Below, one piece after another: positions 27,228 to 50,393 of a stretch of DNA of 64,000 bases (the first letter of the stretch is position 1; the number at the start of each line of letters is the position of its first letter). The notes beneath the pieces were generated by a model. The model saw nothing but the letters and a program-made list of their open reading frames with translations. It was not told where the DNA came from and did not search any database. This DNA comes from Odontesthes bonariensis (taxonomy: Eukaryota > Chordata > Actinopteri > Atheriniformes > Atherinopsidae), in assembly GCF_027942865.1 (NCBI RefSeq), contig NC_134526.1, forward strand, positions 10,262,284 through 10,326,283. Reading direction: 5' to 3'. The position numbers and the translations under genes were made by a program.

Positions 27228-27233
27228 TTTAAT
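27228..27233 (-). terminator. stat3: Candidate polyadenylation signal of stat3
   Basis: On the minus strand this reads ATTAAA. A GT-rich stretch (GTTTGAAGTGTGTATT) follows about 20-35 bases further, the usual arrangement around a cleavage site. It would give a 3' UTR of about 0.8 kb below the stop codon at 28044. No AATAAA stands out closer to the stop. Confidence 0.4.
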
Positions 27234-28043
27234 GTCCGATCATACAAGGTCAAATCAGGCAAAATGAGAAATTTCAAAAGCAAATCCAATTAATATGATA
27301 TACAGCATTTAGATGAGACACTTACAATTACATAATCCACACGGCACTAGAAGAGAAAGAAAGCTTACGGGAACATAACCTCATGACAACTTGATTCTTT
27401 ATCTCTCTTCACTGTTATAATGTTTTAAATGGCTCCGAGAAATATAATATATATTCCATTTTATGTAAAAAGTGTCATTAAACAGAAACCATTTTAACCA
27501 AGATAAGGAGGAGCCACTTCGAATTTACACATTTGGCAAGAACATTGTGGGGGGAAAAAAAAACAACAACAACAAAACCAGTACAACTCCAAAGCAGCAC
27601 ATAGCTTATACAACAATTTATCTAATTACATTTCCTTATCCGAAGAAAAGCACACATTCTTTCATAACCATTTAAAAAGTTAAGAAAACACAAATATATT
27701 GTTCTCAAAAATACAATTCCTTATGCATAAATGTTTTAAGATACTTAAAAACATAAAGAAGGAGAGACAAGATGTTGCCTGTAATATGAGTCAGCATGCA
27801 CTGATAGTCTCTAACACCAGGCAACACAGGGACAGTCCAAATCTATATAAGAGGCAACTTATTTTTAAAAGAACATCTTTCAAAGTCTTTCATCTTCCCT
27901 ATTCTCTGAAAATGAGTAATTATTTCACAGGAACATGAAGCAAATCTTTACAGACAGACTGCGAGTACGGATGGCAAAAGAAATCATCATTACAGCCTCA
28001 CGTCAGATCCCAACAAAAAGAGAGAAACTGAGGAGGCTTACTT

Positions 28044-39171
<11,128 letters not shown>

Positions 39172-39470
39172 CTAGGATCGTTGTCACTTTTTTGGTGGAA
39201 AGTTTCTTCGTCACAGACAGTTACCTTTCAATTAAAATACACCGACAATAACAGTCAGTGACAACTTTATATAAAAAAAAGTTAACCCACATAAACGAGG
39301 GAGATTGTCAAATGGAAAAAAGGCCGTTATTGTTGCTGTTCTTTTCCCAACACGAGAACACGAAAGTACTTGTCGCTCAACCCATCACCTACACTGCAGT
39401 CTTTCCAGCCAAACAAACCCCATCAGCTACTTTATTGACATATCTAATTGCCAATGCGAACCTGCGGTTC
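39172..39470 (-). other. stat3: stat3 5' non-coding first exon (start approximate)
   Basis: On the minus strand, CGATCCTAG is followed by GTAAGC, a strong splice donor placing the exon edge at 39172. Splicing to the acceptor at 36076 gives a leader that reaches the ATG 22 bases later. The transcription start is not fixed. It is placed just below a TATA-like CTTTATATTG (minus strand, about 39498-39507). Confidence 0.6.
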
Positions 39471-39700
39471 TACTGTAACCAATCCGAATGCACGTTTCAA
39501 TATAAAGAGGCGGGACATCCCAGCGCGCTTGGTTGAGGACGCTGTGTTTACTGCTGTCGCAACTCTGCTGTTCCGCTTTGCAAAACCTCCCTGCTGGTAG
39601 ACCATAAAAGGCGGCTGCTCGGAGGGAGGAACAACCTTTATGCAGAACAGCCAGCCTGGAAGTCATCTGAGTTACTGGCAATGTTGACGTCATTGAATTT
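39450..39700 (-). promoter_or_regulatory. stat3: stat3 promoter region with consensus CRE
   Basis: The region carries a palindromic CRE, TGACGTCA, at 39685-39692. Next to it is TTACTGGCAA at 39672-39681, a weak GAS-like sequence. CCAAT occurs at 39451 and 39479, and a GGCGGGA E2F/Sp-like site lies near 39510. Mammalian STAT3 promoters are known to combine a CRE with a low-affinity STAT site for IL-6 autoregulation. Equivalence of this arrangement is inferred from proximity only. Confidence 0.55.
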
Positions 39701-42173
39701 AATAACCCTTGTACAGTTCGCTTTTGATATCAGCGAGACTAAACTTATTGGCATGTTCATTCAAACCTCTTCATAGTAAATTAATAGAAAATATTTTTTA
39801 AACTGACACATCATCAGGTAGATAATGCAACAACAAAAAAATAGAAGAACAGGCAGTAATGAACAAGCCTTTATTAATATTTAATAAGTAAGGCAAAAAC
39901 AGGAAAATAATCTGGAAAATGTCTGGCGAGTATGAGTCAGTAACACAAAGGGCCTTTATGGGTCACACTGTGTTGCAGCATTGTAACTAAATAAAACACA
40001 CTTGACCTCCATCACATTTATAGCAGCGCTTTTTAGTATTTTGTAACCAGTAGCCTAAAACAAGGTAAAATATACACTGAGGCAAAAGCACATTTCTTCA
40101 AGTTGCAAGCGTCAAGTGAGACAGTCCAGATATATTTGTCAAAAATGAATACAAAGATAGATCTGATCTTACAGGCCTATAACGCTTTATTATTTGATTT
40201 ATTTAAGAATATTTTTACATTTGGTACTTTGGAATATGGTGTGCACATACTTTATATTCTTCACCATTACATCATCATCACACACACACATGCATTCTTT
40301 TCCCCCCATTTTCCCTTTTCTCCACGTTGCTCAGTGATCACAGAGAGCACTCTCCTTAATTGCATTTCCCCACCTATTGATTATTTTAATGGTGTTCCTC
40401 ACTACACGCTGGGCCTCCCTGTGCCACCACCGCATCAAGGTCACACAAGTGTGCAGGGAGGAAAATAGGATTGATATACTCACCTTGTTCCTGTCTGGAG
40501 CTTTTTGTGCTTGCCTTTCATGATCTAAAGTAGCAATAGTTGAGCACTGCCTTTGCTAGTTTGCATCAAAATCAAAATATATATATAACAGAATATATAA
40601 CAGCTAAAGTAGCTTTCTCTCATCCTACTTGGCTCTTTTCTCTAACTCAAAATGACATCTTCATTGTATGATTTATGAGCAGGTGGCTTTTTTCGTCAGC
40701 GCGGACACCTCTTTTATTATTCAGAAGAAGCACACGATTGCGGCTCGTCTTTGCAAAGAAATGTTTGTAGACAGTGTTATCTTGTGGCTGCATTCTGACA
40801 TTTATTAAAGTGCCAAGTCATTCATAGAACTTGGCAATGTGCTGTTCGGGATGATGTGTATCTCCACATGTTTACAAAGTCATTTAACTGTCATCCTCTT
40901 TTCAGACCATCCTTTGTCTCCCTGACATTTTTAACAAGGACCTGCAAATGTACCGTGACGAGGTGTGACGAGATGTAACCATAGTGACGCAGTTGTTTTT
41001 CATCTACTCGGTGCAGAAATTAGTTCAAATGAAACTTGGGAAGAATGATGCAACAAATATGACACGATAAAAGTACATCAAAGCATTAAAGTTAATAACC
41101 AAAAACAAGCAGGCTGTTTTTTGGCAAGATATATTGCAGAAAGGTTTCAATTCTAAATGGCAAGCTCCACTTTAAGTGTTTATTTAATCAAAGCAGAAAT
41201 TCTATCTTGTGACTAGTTATGGACCAAGAAAGGAGGAGTAAAAATTATTCCCACACGGTGACATAGTTTAACTTAAAACTCTTATCAAAGCACAGAAAAT
41301 GTGCAAACAGGACATTGACTTGCTGCCTTAAAAAAGATAAATCTTTCATCTTCTGAAGCTTTAATCAATTAAATTTTCCTTTTTGTGGGGTCATATTCTG
41401 TAAGTGTTTAAACATTCTGATGAAATTGTCAGTGTGTCAAAGTCACCAATATTATTTATTAGACATTATTATCACGAGTAGACATCTTTCCTTCAGTTTT
41501 TTAAATTGACAGACTCGTTAGATCGTCATATTTGGTGAATTGTTTGAATAGCTGGTGGTACAAAAACTTTATGCCCCATTTCTTTTTCAGATAAGGATTT
41601 AAGTTTTTTAAAGCCGTTAGTCTAAATTCAGCCTCACTCTTCTATCCTCTGCCAGCACCTTTTTAATCTTCTCCAAAGGCCTAAACCTTACATATCTCTT
41701 TGTTTCACACATGAAACCATCCACTACTCAATGAATCCCCTGTCTTACTTCCCTTTGCCATTTGAATTAATGTACATGTCATACATGGGAAAAAACTTAA
41801 CAAACCTCATAATAACAAGGACTATTTAGAATCGTTTTTTTTAGATATACAGTTAATCAAATCAAAAACAAACAGCAAATTTCCTAGACATGTAAGTCTA
41901 ACATAACCAGCCAGTCTTGAGGATATTTCAAACACTAGCTTAGTTTTTCTTTAGTTTCTATTATTTGTCTGATAAATACAAGCAAATAGGAAATTCATCC
42001 ATGTTGGGTAGGATAAAAAGTGAAAAGAGAACAAATGAGATGTCAGGTTATGATCACCTCTAGAAAATCCCCATGACCCTTTCTGTGTCCTTCTGTTTCG
42101 ACTCATTCATCGAGACTGTTTCCTTCTTCATCCTTATAGCGCTTCCTTCACCATTATGTTGAGCTAGGAGCCT
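39701..42173. other. Intergenic stretch including the cavin1 3' UTR
   Basis: No coding exon is recognised. Immediately below the cavin1 stop the sequence should be its 3' UTR on the minus strand. Candidate AATAAA signals on that strand lie at 41455-41460 and 41179-41184, giving UTRs of about 0.7 or 1.0 kb. A short CA repeat lies near 40279-40290. Confidence 0.5.
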
Positions 42174-42926
42174 CTATTCGCTTTGGGCCTTCTTTAGATG
42201 GTCTGGTTCCACCCTGACCAGCTGAGAGTCCTCGGTGACCACTAATAGAGCCTGCATTTCTGGGCTGTCCACATTCACCAGCTCCCCTTCCTCCACCTCT
42301 GAGTGCAGGCCCATCTCGTTCTCCTCTTCCTCTGGTTGAGCCTCTTCCTCGGTCACCTCCTCCATCTCTGTGTTCTGCACCACCTCCACCTCACCTTCTC
42401 GGATCTTCTTAACATGGAAGGTAAAAGGGGGAACTCGATACACAGTTGACTTGGAGCGAGAGTGGATTTTGTGGTCGGGAGTGAGGGACTTCTTCAGCTT
42501 TTCTTTAGAGCTTTTCACTTTTGCTCTGCGTTCAAGGTTGGGGGTCATGCGGGTCCCAATTTTGCCAATCTTTTTCTCAAGACTGTGCTTTGTTTTCTCC
42601 AGGTTGTCACGGGTTCTCTGCCTTGTCTTCTCCAGGTTCTCACGGGTTCTCTGCTTGGTCTTCTCCAAGTTTTCCTTAGTCTTTAGTTTGGTCTTCTCCA
42701 TTTTCTCTTTGGAGAAGGCTTTCTTTATGTTGTCCACTTGCTGTTGGATGCGCTTTGTACGAGTCTCTACGATGACCTCATCAACCTCCACTTCTTCATC
42801 CGAATTGAGATTCGCTCTTAATCCCTCCTGCTCCTCTTCTGGGATTTGTTCCAGACCTTCCACTGCTTTACCTTCAACTGTCTCAGCTGTCTTGGATTTG
42901 GATCCCTTTGGCAGCTTCACTTGGTC
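42174..42926 (-). CDS. cavin1: Caveolae-associated protein 1 (cavin-1/PTRF), second and last coding exon
   Basis: Encodes residues 168-417 plus the stop. Cavin-1 is the core coat protein of caveolae; it trimerises and binds acidic phospholipids on the inner plasma membrane. The exon opens after a TACCTTCAG acceptor with DQVKLPKG and runs without a break. Visible parts: an acidic stretch (about 190-225), the basic segment KKAFSKEKMEKTK, and four 11-residue units of the pattern ENLEKTKxRTR at about 241-284. Then comes TPDHKIHSRSKSTVYRVPPF, with FTFHVKKIREGEVEV directly after, the signature of the second conserved basic region. The tail is acidic. Human cavin-1 is 390 aa and appears to have three of the 11-residue units. 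The paralogue suffix (1a or 1b) cannot be decided here. Confidence 0.95.
   Translation of the reverse strand, partial: DQVKLPKGSKSKTAETVEGKAVEGLEQIPEEEQEGLRANLNSDEEVEVDEVIVETRTKRIQQQVDNIKKAFSKEKMEKTKLKTKENLEKTKQRTRENLEKTRQRTRDNLEKTKHSLEKKIGKIGTRMTPNLERRAKVKSSKEKLKKSLTPDHKIHSRSKSTVYRVPPFTFHVKKIREGEVEVVQNTEMEEVTEEEAQPEEEENEMGLHSEVEEGELVNVDSPEMQALLVVTEDSQLVRVEPDHLKKAQSE
42595..42693 (-). repeat. cavin1: Tandem 33-bp coding repeat (undecad units of cavin-1)
   Basis: Three consecutive 33-base units lie at 42595-42627, 42628-42660 and 42661-42693, and a related partial unit follows. The first two differ at only three of 33 positions, which points to a fairly recent in-frame duplication. Each unit encodes eleven residues around NLEKT. 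Confidence 0.9.
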
Positions 42927-45616
42927 CTGAAGGTAAGAAGAAAGGAGGGGTTAAGAAAGACTTATCTTAAGCCACAGAAACAGAGTGTGAATTGAATACA
43001 ATTTTCAGTGTGGCATCTACTTTCCAGCTGAAATGGCACTTCACTGATTTAGGTAAACAGTGTGATTTGATTTAAAACCTAATGAAAATCATCTGTCTGA
43101 AAAATGGTGTTGAAAAAGTGAGCAAGATACTTTACAGGGTCATGCATCATTTTAATGTCCAGCTCACAACTGGAGCTGATGCAGGGTGCCATCTAGTGGT
43201 GTCAGTTGTATGCCATCAGTCATGTCCCAACTAGTCCAGTCGTCTTAAATTTAAAATCTAAATTTAAATATAAAAGCATGAGCTGGTGTAGTCATGTGTT
43301 GTACAACACATCTGTGAAACAATAATAAAACCACTGGGCTTGAGGAAAAGCTCATATTATCTGCAACTGCAGTCATACTGAAACCAAAGCCAACAAGCTT
43401 ATGCATCTAACCACAGCATTTCCTGACATTTGCTATCTTTTCTGTATAAAAAAGGTTTAACTTACACACTCATCTGAATCTGAAATTTGAAAGAGGATCT
43501 TCCGAATTCGGAATACTGAAATTTAAGGAAAATTTTTATATATTTTTACTGTAGAATTACAGAAGTCATTTCATTGCGAGGCCTGCTTTGGTTTTGTTGA
43601 AAAGCTTTGGTGGTTTGGCAGTTTCAGTTTATCAATAAATCTGCAATATGTGTCAGGACAGCAGTTTCATACCTCAGCAAAAAATATTCTCACAGAAGAA
43701 GACCACACTACGTGCTTAACAGCAGGAAAATCGAATATGAGCCAGTTGTAAAGACAGTTGTCCGTGTTTATATGTGAATGCAGCCCTTTCTTAAAACTTT
43801 AACCCTAAGAGAAAAAAAATGGAGAGCTCCACAACAAACAGCGTTCGAGGTTTTCCTTGAACCCACAGTGAAAGTGCCTGACTTCGCAACGACTTATAGA
43901 AAACCAAACAATACCAAAAATCAATAACAATCTGTCCTGCTGACAGATGCAAATCAACCATCACTGCGGCAACAATATGTTTAAAGTCGTTTGGCCAGAC
44001 ACTCTCAGTGTGATACCAGATTTCCACCCTAGAGAGAGGCAGAACCACGCTAAGGATGCCATCCCATGAACATCTTGTTTATGACCATTAGAGGAATTTG
44101 TGGTCCAAAACTGCTGCTCATCAGTGCAACACTTCTGCTTTACTGTTGATGTGATCCTTGCTCTTTTGCCATGGTCACTAACTTTGTGGATATACAGATG
44201 AATACGTCACCATTTCCTTCTTATTACAGAGGCAGCCCCAAAATATGAACAGACATTTTTCAACTAGTGAGTGAAAAGTAAGACTTTTGAAATGTAGGTA
44301 GGTTTTTCTTCTGGTCTTTTTGTTGTGAAGAACAATGTCTGAAAGTATGTATTCTAAGTCATGGAAACATGTGTTTTACATCTCATCTTTGAGTAGTGTA
44401 TTTTTATTCCAATTTTGATTGCTTTCTTTATATTTTGCCTTTGTTGCATTTAATTTTCTTTCATTTTGAGCACAAACAACCTATAAGCCATTTTTATCCA
44501 GCTAAACGTATGTATTAAACTATCATTTACGGTGTAATTCGATCTTTAGAAAAAATGAGAAATTAGACCTTATCGAATTAATGACTCTTTTAGTTGGTGG
44601 CTTTGTCTTGTTATCTTTCAGCATTAGAACTGAAATAAAAGTGAGATAACGATGCAGGTAAACTCATATATTGGCATTATTTACGTCTCACAGAACTTTG
44701 TGATAAATTTGAGAAACAAAATATGTCTCACTCTCAGTTTCTCCAATATCAGCTCAGAGGATAGATGAGATCAACAAATAAGCCTCTTCTTCACATTCTG
44801 CTAAATGTAGATAAATGTCCCTGGAGAACAATGGTTCATTTGAAACAATCATGAAGCACTGCTCACTTAGAGCAGATGTTTTGTTTATCCTCTACACCAT
44901 AACACTCAAAACCACTGAGTTGGGACTATTGTAAACATAGAAATATTTAACATAGCCGCCTTACAGTATTCAATAAATCATTATCGGCATAGAAACAGAC
45001 TAATTTTCGTCATTGCATCACATATAAGCATCTTCATTGTCTAAACTCACTTGAAGCTTAATGACCTATAATTTATCACAACTTAAACTTAATCAGTGTT
45101 AGTTCTGTCCCTCTTTTTTTGTTGTAACACCACTTCCTTTCTTTAAAGGGATACTCACATCAATAAGAAATGATGCTCAGCTCCATATCTCCACAGGAGA
45201 GATTACAGTGGATACACTTTACTCATAGAGTCGTGCACAGGAGAGGATGATAAATACATACATAAAAGTAACTTATAGTATTGAAAAAAAAAAGAAACAA
45301 TTAAATTGTGTTCCTCATATCTGACTTCTGAAAGACAAACACCTGTCAGATCAAATAAGCATCACATCTCCTCAGGCAGTTCAAATACTGCCACACGATC
45401 CTATCATAAAATGTACCTTGCCTCCTTATCTGGTGCTGTGTAAAGGGGGCCTGGCCAACCCGCTCTCTATGGGTTTATTTTCAGCTGGCCTTTCCCTCTG
45501 AATTCCATCTACTGTTCTCTGGCTACCAGCCACTGCATCGCTCAGTCCGGCAGACACCCTCCCCACCAAACAACACCCTCCCCTCCCCCTGCAGCAACAA
45601 ATAAACAGAGCGCTCC

Positions 45617-45630
45617 GTCACCATGGCAAC
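45617..45630 (+). promoter_or_regulatory. RFX X-box in the cavin1 intron
   Basis: GTCACCATGGCAAC matches the X-box GTNRCC(N0-3)RGYAAC with a two-base spacer. It lies in a GC-rich patch with CACCC-type sequences just upstream. The ATG inside it has a good Kozak context, and CTG|GTGAGT, a good splice donor, follows about 30 bases later on the plus strand. It could be an enhancer or an antisense promoter. Confidence 0.45.
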
Positions 45631-48600
45631 CGGCCCCTCCTGTTGTCCCTGGTGAGTAGTGAAGTTTAGCTGGATAAACAGGTGATATCCTTACAACAAT
45701 ATACCAATGGGAGTTGCTGTACAGTTATACCGGATTGAATGCTGCATCCGCTCTGCAGACATGCATATTGAACAACGCCAGCTTTAGTTATGATAATAGC
45801 ATTAAGGAATTGAATGTATATTCAAATGGGAACATGATGTTACTGCCGTATTTTTACGGAAAGGTGGTCAGATTTTGTTCTTCTTTTTTTGTACCAAAAC
45901 AAAAAAAAGAAGACATTTGCATACTGTGGTTTGTTGTATTAGAAGCCACTGAAGTGTCTTTAGAGGTTCCTGTTAAAACCTGTTTGTTGCAAGTGTTCAG
46001 GTCTAAAAACTGAAAAAAAAAAAAAAAACTGAACTTAAATTATAATACTGATGTCTGAAGTTTTCAGAGGAACTCACATGAGATAGAATGTTTAAATATA
46101 AATAACTTAAATGCCTGGGCTTTAAAGCAGACATTATGTATATGCAGACATGTATATTCTCCCTCACACACAGAATAAGAAACAGTATTTTCCATAATTA
46201 CAACTATGAACACCTGAATGGGGAGCTTCTGCAGGCAAAGGAAAACATCAGTACTGTACATGGCAACAGATGAGCTCTTATGTTAGAGAGAAAACATGTT
46301 GCCCAACTAACTGATGTTACATACATACATCTAAAACTGATGTAAGTAAGAAAAGAGTTTAAGAATTTGATGAAATACCAGTTTACTGGTTCCACATGTT
46401 TTTGAACATCATGCGCGTTGTTTCCAGTTATTTACAGTTAAAGTGTTGTTTAAACATAAAAAGGCAACAATAAAACACAATCATAATTTTATCCCCTAAA
46501 AATTGACATATACTAGAAATATGTAACAGATAAAACAGTTTATGATGTTAAATCAAACAGTTGGACAGCTTAGTAATCGTTGAAATGCTCCTAAATGACC
46601 TTAGACCTATTTTGCTTCTTGCCAACATACAGACTTGTGATACGCTGATGTGTGTGACAAGAAAATATCAGCCTTCTTTGATGCTTTTAAAGCTCCTGGG
46701 AACATGTTGGGGACATTTCCCTGTTTACACTCCTTGGAAATTGTGACGATATCAGCAAGCCCTGTTTGGGTTTCCCAGCCTGATTACAAAGCATGAATAT
46801 GGTAAGTCCATTAGCGTCTCCATGTTACCTTCCTCACCCTTTCCACTTGAAAGCAGTGGAAAAGTTGGCCCACTGTGTGTATGTATTTACTGACAGGTGC
46901 CAGGAGAACGGCGATTTGAGTATGCTCTGTTCAGAGAGAAAAAGCTTACTTGTTAATGTTTCTTTCCTATAAAAGTGCCGTGATGAGTGTGCCTCATGGA
47001 AAACTTGGCTATAAAAAGTGGGTACACTTCAAAATGTGTATGTTTGCTAGGAGAGGCCAAATTCTACTTGAGCCATCGCTTATGAATTACAACACAGGAA
47101 ATGCAATTAAGATGTCCAAACCTAATAAGAGTTTAAATTACTGGTACATAAATATGTCTATAACTCATCCAAAAAAGGGAGTAAGACAGAATGTGACAAA
47201 GAAAACATATGCTGTTAGACACAGCAGCATCATCAGTTTGATATCACAATCCCCTGTTTTGGGGGAAACAAACTGTGTGGAAAAGCAATCAACTGTTGCC
47301 ATGGACAACGAAAGAAACACCGCCCTCACTCAGCACTCTACTAAGACTGCAGCAGCTCTGACTAAAGCCACTGGCATCTCTGTTACACCCACTGTAACAA
47401 GACCACCAATATCCAACAAGCATGTTTTCATTGACAACAATTTTTAGAATAAGAAACTATGAAGATAGTTGGAAATCATTTTTGATTTCCAAAACTTCAT
47501 GCACACCCAAAATGAGTTGTGTGTACCAGATATTTCCCTTTATTAGAACTCCTCTGGACTGATTGTGTGTATTTTTGTGGCGTGTGCCCCATAGTAGATA
47601 ACTTCTGCATCAAAATGAAAATCTACATAAAATGGTTAAAACTAAAACACTTGCTATGGATGGATGCCATAAAGGATAGTGTTTTAATAAGAATATGCAT
47701 AGATATATTTAATCAGTTGTGATAAATGTATACGATACTGATATTAAGTCATTTTATTGCAATGGTGATCCTAATGTAGGATGTTTATGACTATATTCTG
47801 CTTTTATTGGCTGCAAGCATCATTATCCGTCATTTGCATTTAAAGAAAGTTCAAATTTAAAATGCAACAGTTTAGTGGAAACTAAAGTTGCAAGCCCTCA
47901 GAAAAGATAGCAGGTCTCATCACTGTTTAAATAATAAATCTGGACACAGTAACGGATGATCTTAATCCACCGACATGATTGCAAACATTGAACAGTCTTG
48001 CAGATAAACAGACCACACCACACATCATTCCTTTTGAGGCAGTGTGATGAAAGGCTTCTCTGGTGAGTCACAGGAGCAGCTGTCTGATCCTATCCAGTCC
48101 TTGCAGCTGTGCATTTAACTTTCACAATGAGTGATATTACAGACCCGTGGGCCACTTCAGGACGGGAAAAGTCCAAATGAGAGATTGACATGAGGTGGAG
48201 GTTTGCATGTTAGGGTCCTACAGGGTCCTGGATTGCGATGCTTTGATCTCTAAAGAGAGCTTGGAGCCTAAATTTAGGACATAAGTGTACGCTGGTCATT
48301 AATATTGATTCCTCCCACACTCTCCTAAAAAAAGCTCAGACAATTCACAGATGATAGCCACCTGCCTACTACTTTAGTATTTTGGCGATGAGTCATATGA
48401 CTGGGAGCAAACTTCAAATCGTGCCTCATGAGGCCCATTTATATGATATCTGGGAAGCTTAATCTAATGATTCTATATTTAAGGGTCTACGTTGCTGCGG
48501 AAAAGTGAACCAATCCCATGCTGTCTGCAGACAGAGTCATTCAAAGAAAGGGCTTTTCCACACTGCACAGCCACGGCTATGTCAGGTTACAGTTCATTCC

Positions 48601-50342
48601 ACAGGAAGGGAATCCTTTGATCCATGGTCATGATTTATACTTTCACACACACAGAGAGCAGCCCCTTTCCACCGCTCAGCCTTCCCACATTTAGGACTCT
48701 ACAACCACTGGAATCTCAGTAGGGTTGGTCCCATGCAAAGGTGGAAAATTTGCTTTTCCATTTACAGCTTTGAGTGAATTGCCAGCTTCAGTGATGGAAT
48801 GATTTCTATAACTCTCTTTCTCATTAAAGCCGACATCCATATTGTGCCATATATAATCATTCTCCCAATTTTGCTTTCATGAATATGGAAGATTGAAACT
48901 AGTTCAGACATAAACAGATTTCCTGAAACATGTAGATTTTGAAGACTGTTTGAACAATTTTAATCTTTTAATCGGTTGTATACAAACACAAATGACCACT
49001 TTACAGGAGTGTGTCCGAAAGTAAGTGAATTACTTAGTCGCTCACATAAGTTCAGCTTTGGGGAATTACAGCTTCATGATTAATGACCAGTGGCAAGTGG
49101 CAAGAAGCGAAGGAATTCTGCCAATCATGCATAAGCTTTGCTTTCTGAATTGAGCTATTGTTGGTGTGATGGTAAGGTAGCTGGGGCAATATCGGAAAAA
49201 TTAGTCATAAAATTCCTTGTAGAATTAGACAGGGGTTGTAATTTACCAAAAAAGCAATATAAGGAAAATGATCTAAAACTTCTTGTAAAAAGTATTTTTT
49301 GATGGTAAAACAAGTTGTCTCTGCTGTTGAAAGGTTTAAATCTGAAAGTGGACCTAACAGGAGCAAACAAAAGCCACTTACATTGAATGTAATTAAGGCA
49401 CTATTTATATAATTCATGGATAAATCATCTTAAACATCCATGTCCATGCAAAATCTAATGCCAAGGGTATCTTAAACCCGCAGTTTCCTGGCACATGAAC
49501 TCAGTGACTGCCTGTAATTCCCATACCGGCTTCAAGATCAGCGAGTTGTCACAGCTGCAGTGAAATATACCACTGTGGTAACCCGACTGAGTGTTTGCAC
49601 AGAGGAGGATCTACTTTCACACGCAACATGTTATTTATATTCAACCTGAATGTATGGATGATAAATGAAGAACTATTTCTAATAATACAGAAATATGAAG
49701 GGGCTTTAAAAGATGTTTCTAGTGGTAGTTAAATATGCTGGAAATTTCCGGTTTATTCAGAAAGGTTTTGGAAATATCCACTTCCAGTATCAGTGTGTCA
49801 GCTGGTCGGATACATTCAAGTTAGTCTCTCCAGAAACCAAATCTACACACTGTGCTGTGGTCAGTGGTCAGAAATTTTCTTAGTTCACACCTGCACCATA
49901 CAATGTGGGTTGCCAGCTATTAAGAAAAAATGGCCTTACATGCACATTTATTAGGAAATAACCCCATACATACAGTAAGTACTATAATTGATCAATCAAA
50001 CTGTTGCTGATCATTGCTAAAATCCATCACCATCAAATTGAAACTGGGCTCTTCTGCTGCATTGTGGCTGGTGTATTTAGGATAACGATTTCCTTAAATA
50101 CACTGATTCAGAACAATTGGCCAACTTTTTTTTTCAACTACAGCCTCGTAGATAAAGTGTGTGGCGAATCATGAATTGGTAAGTCCTCTGTGCTTATTTG
50201 GGATGAGATATTTTAAGAAAAGGCAGGACAATTCAGAATGTTGTCCTGAGGATCAAGAGAATTCACAAAAATAATAATAATAAAAAGATAAATCCAGGGA
50301 ATCAACCCAAAACAGACATACTTTCACTAAACAATAAGAATT

Positions 50343-50393
50343 ACACACACACACACAAAAAAAAAAAATATATATATATATATATTTTTTTTT
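50343..50393. repeat. Compound microsatellite (AC)n-(A)n-(TA)n-(T)n
   Basis: Tandem AC dinucleotides pass directly into an A run, then about nine TA units, then a T run. Confidence 0.95.

Noticed and set aside
42370-42930. 186-codon open frame on the plus strand
   Set aside because: It is the antisense shadow of the lysine/glutamate-rich cavin1 exon; it is rich in S, F and L and has no domain.
46950-47447. 165-codon plus-strand frame in the cavin1 intron
   Set aside because: No recognisable motif, no convincing promoter or splice partner, and AT-driven composition; a chance frame is more likely.
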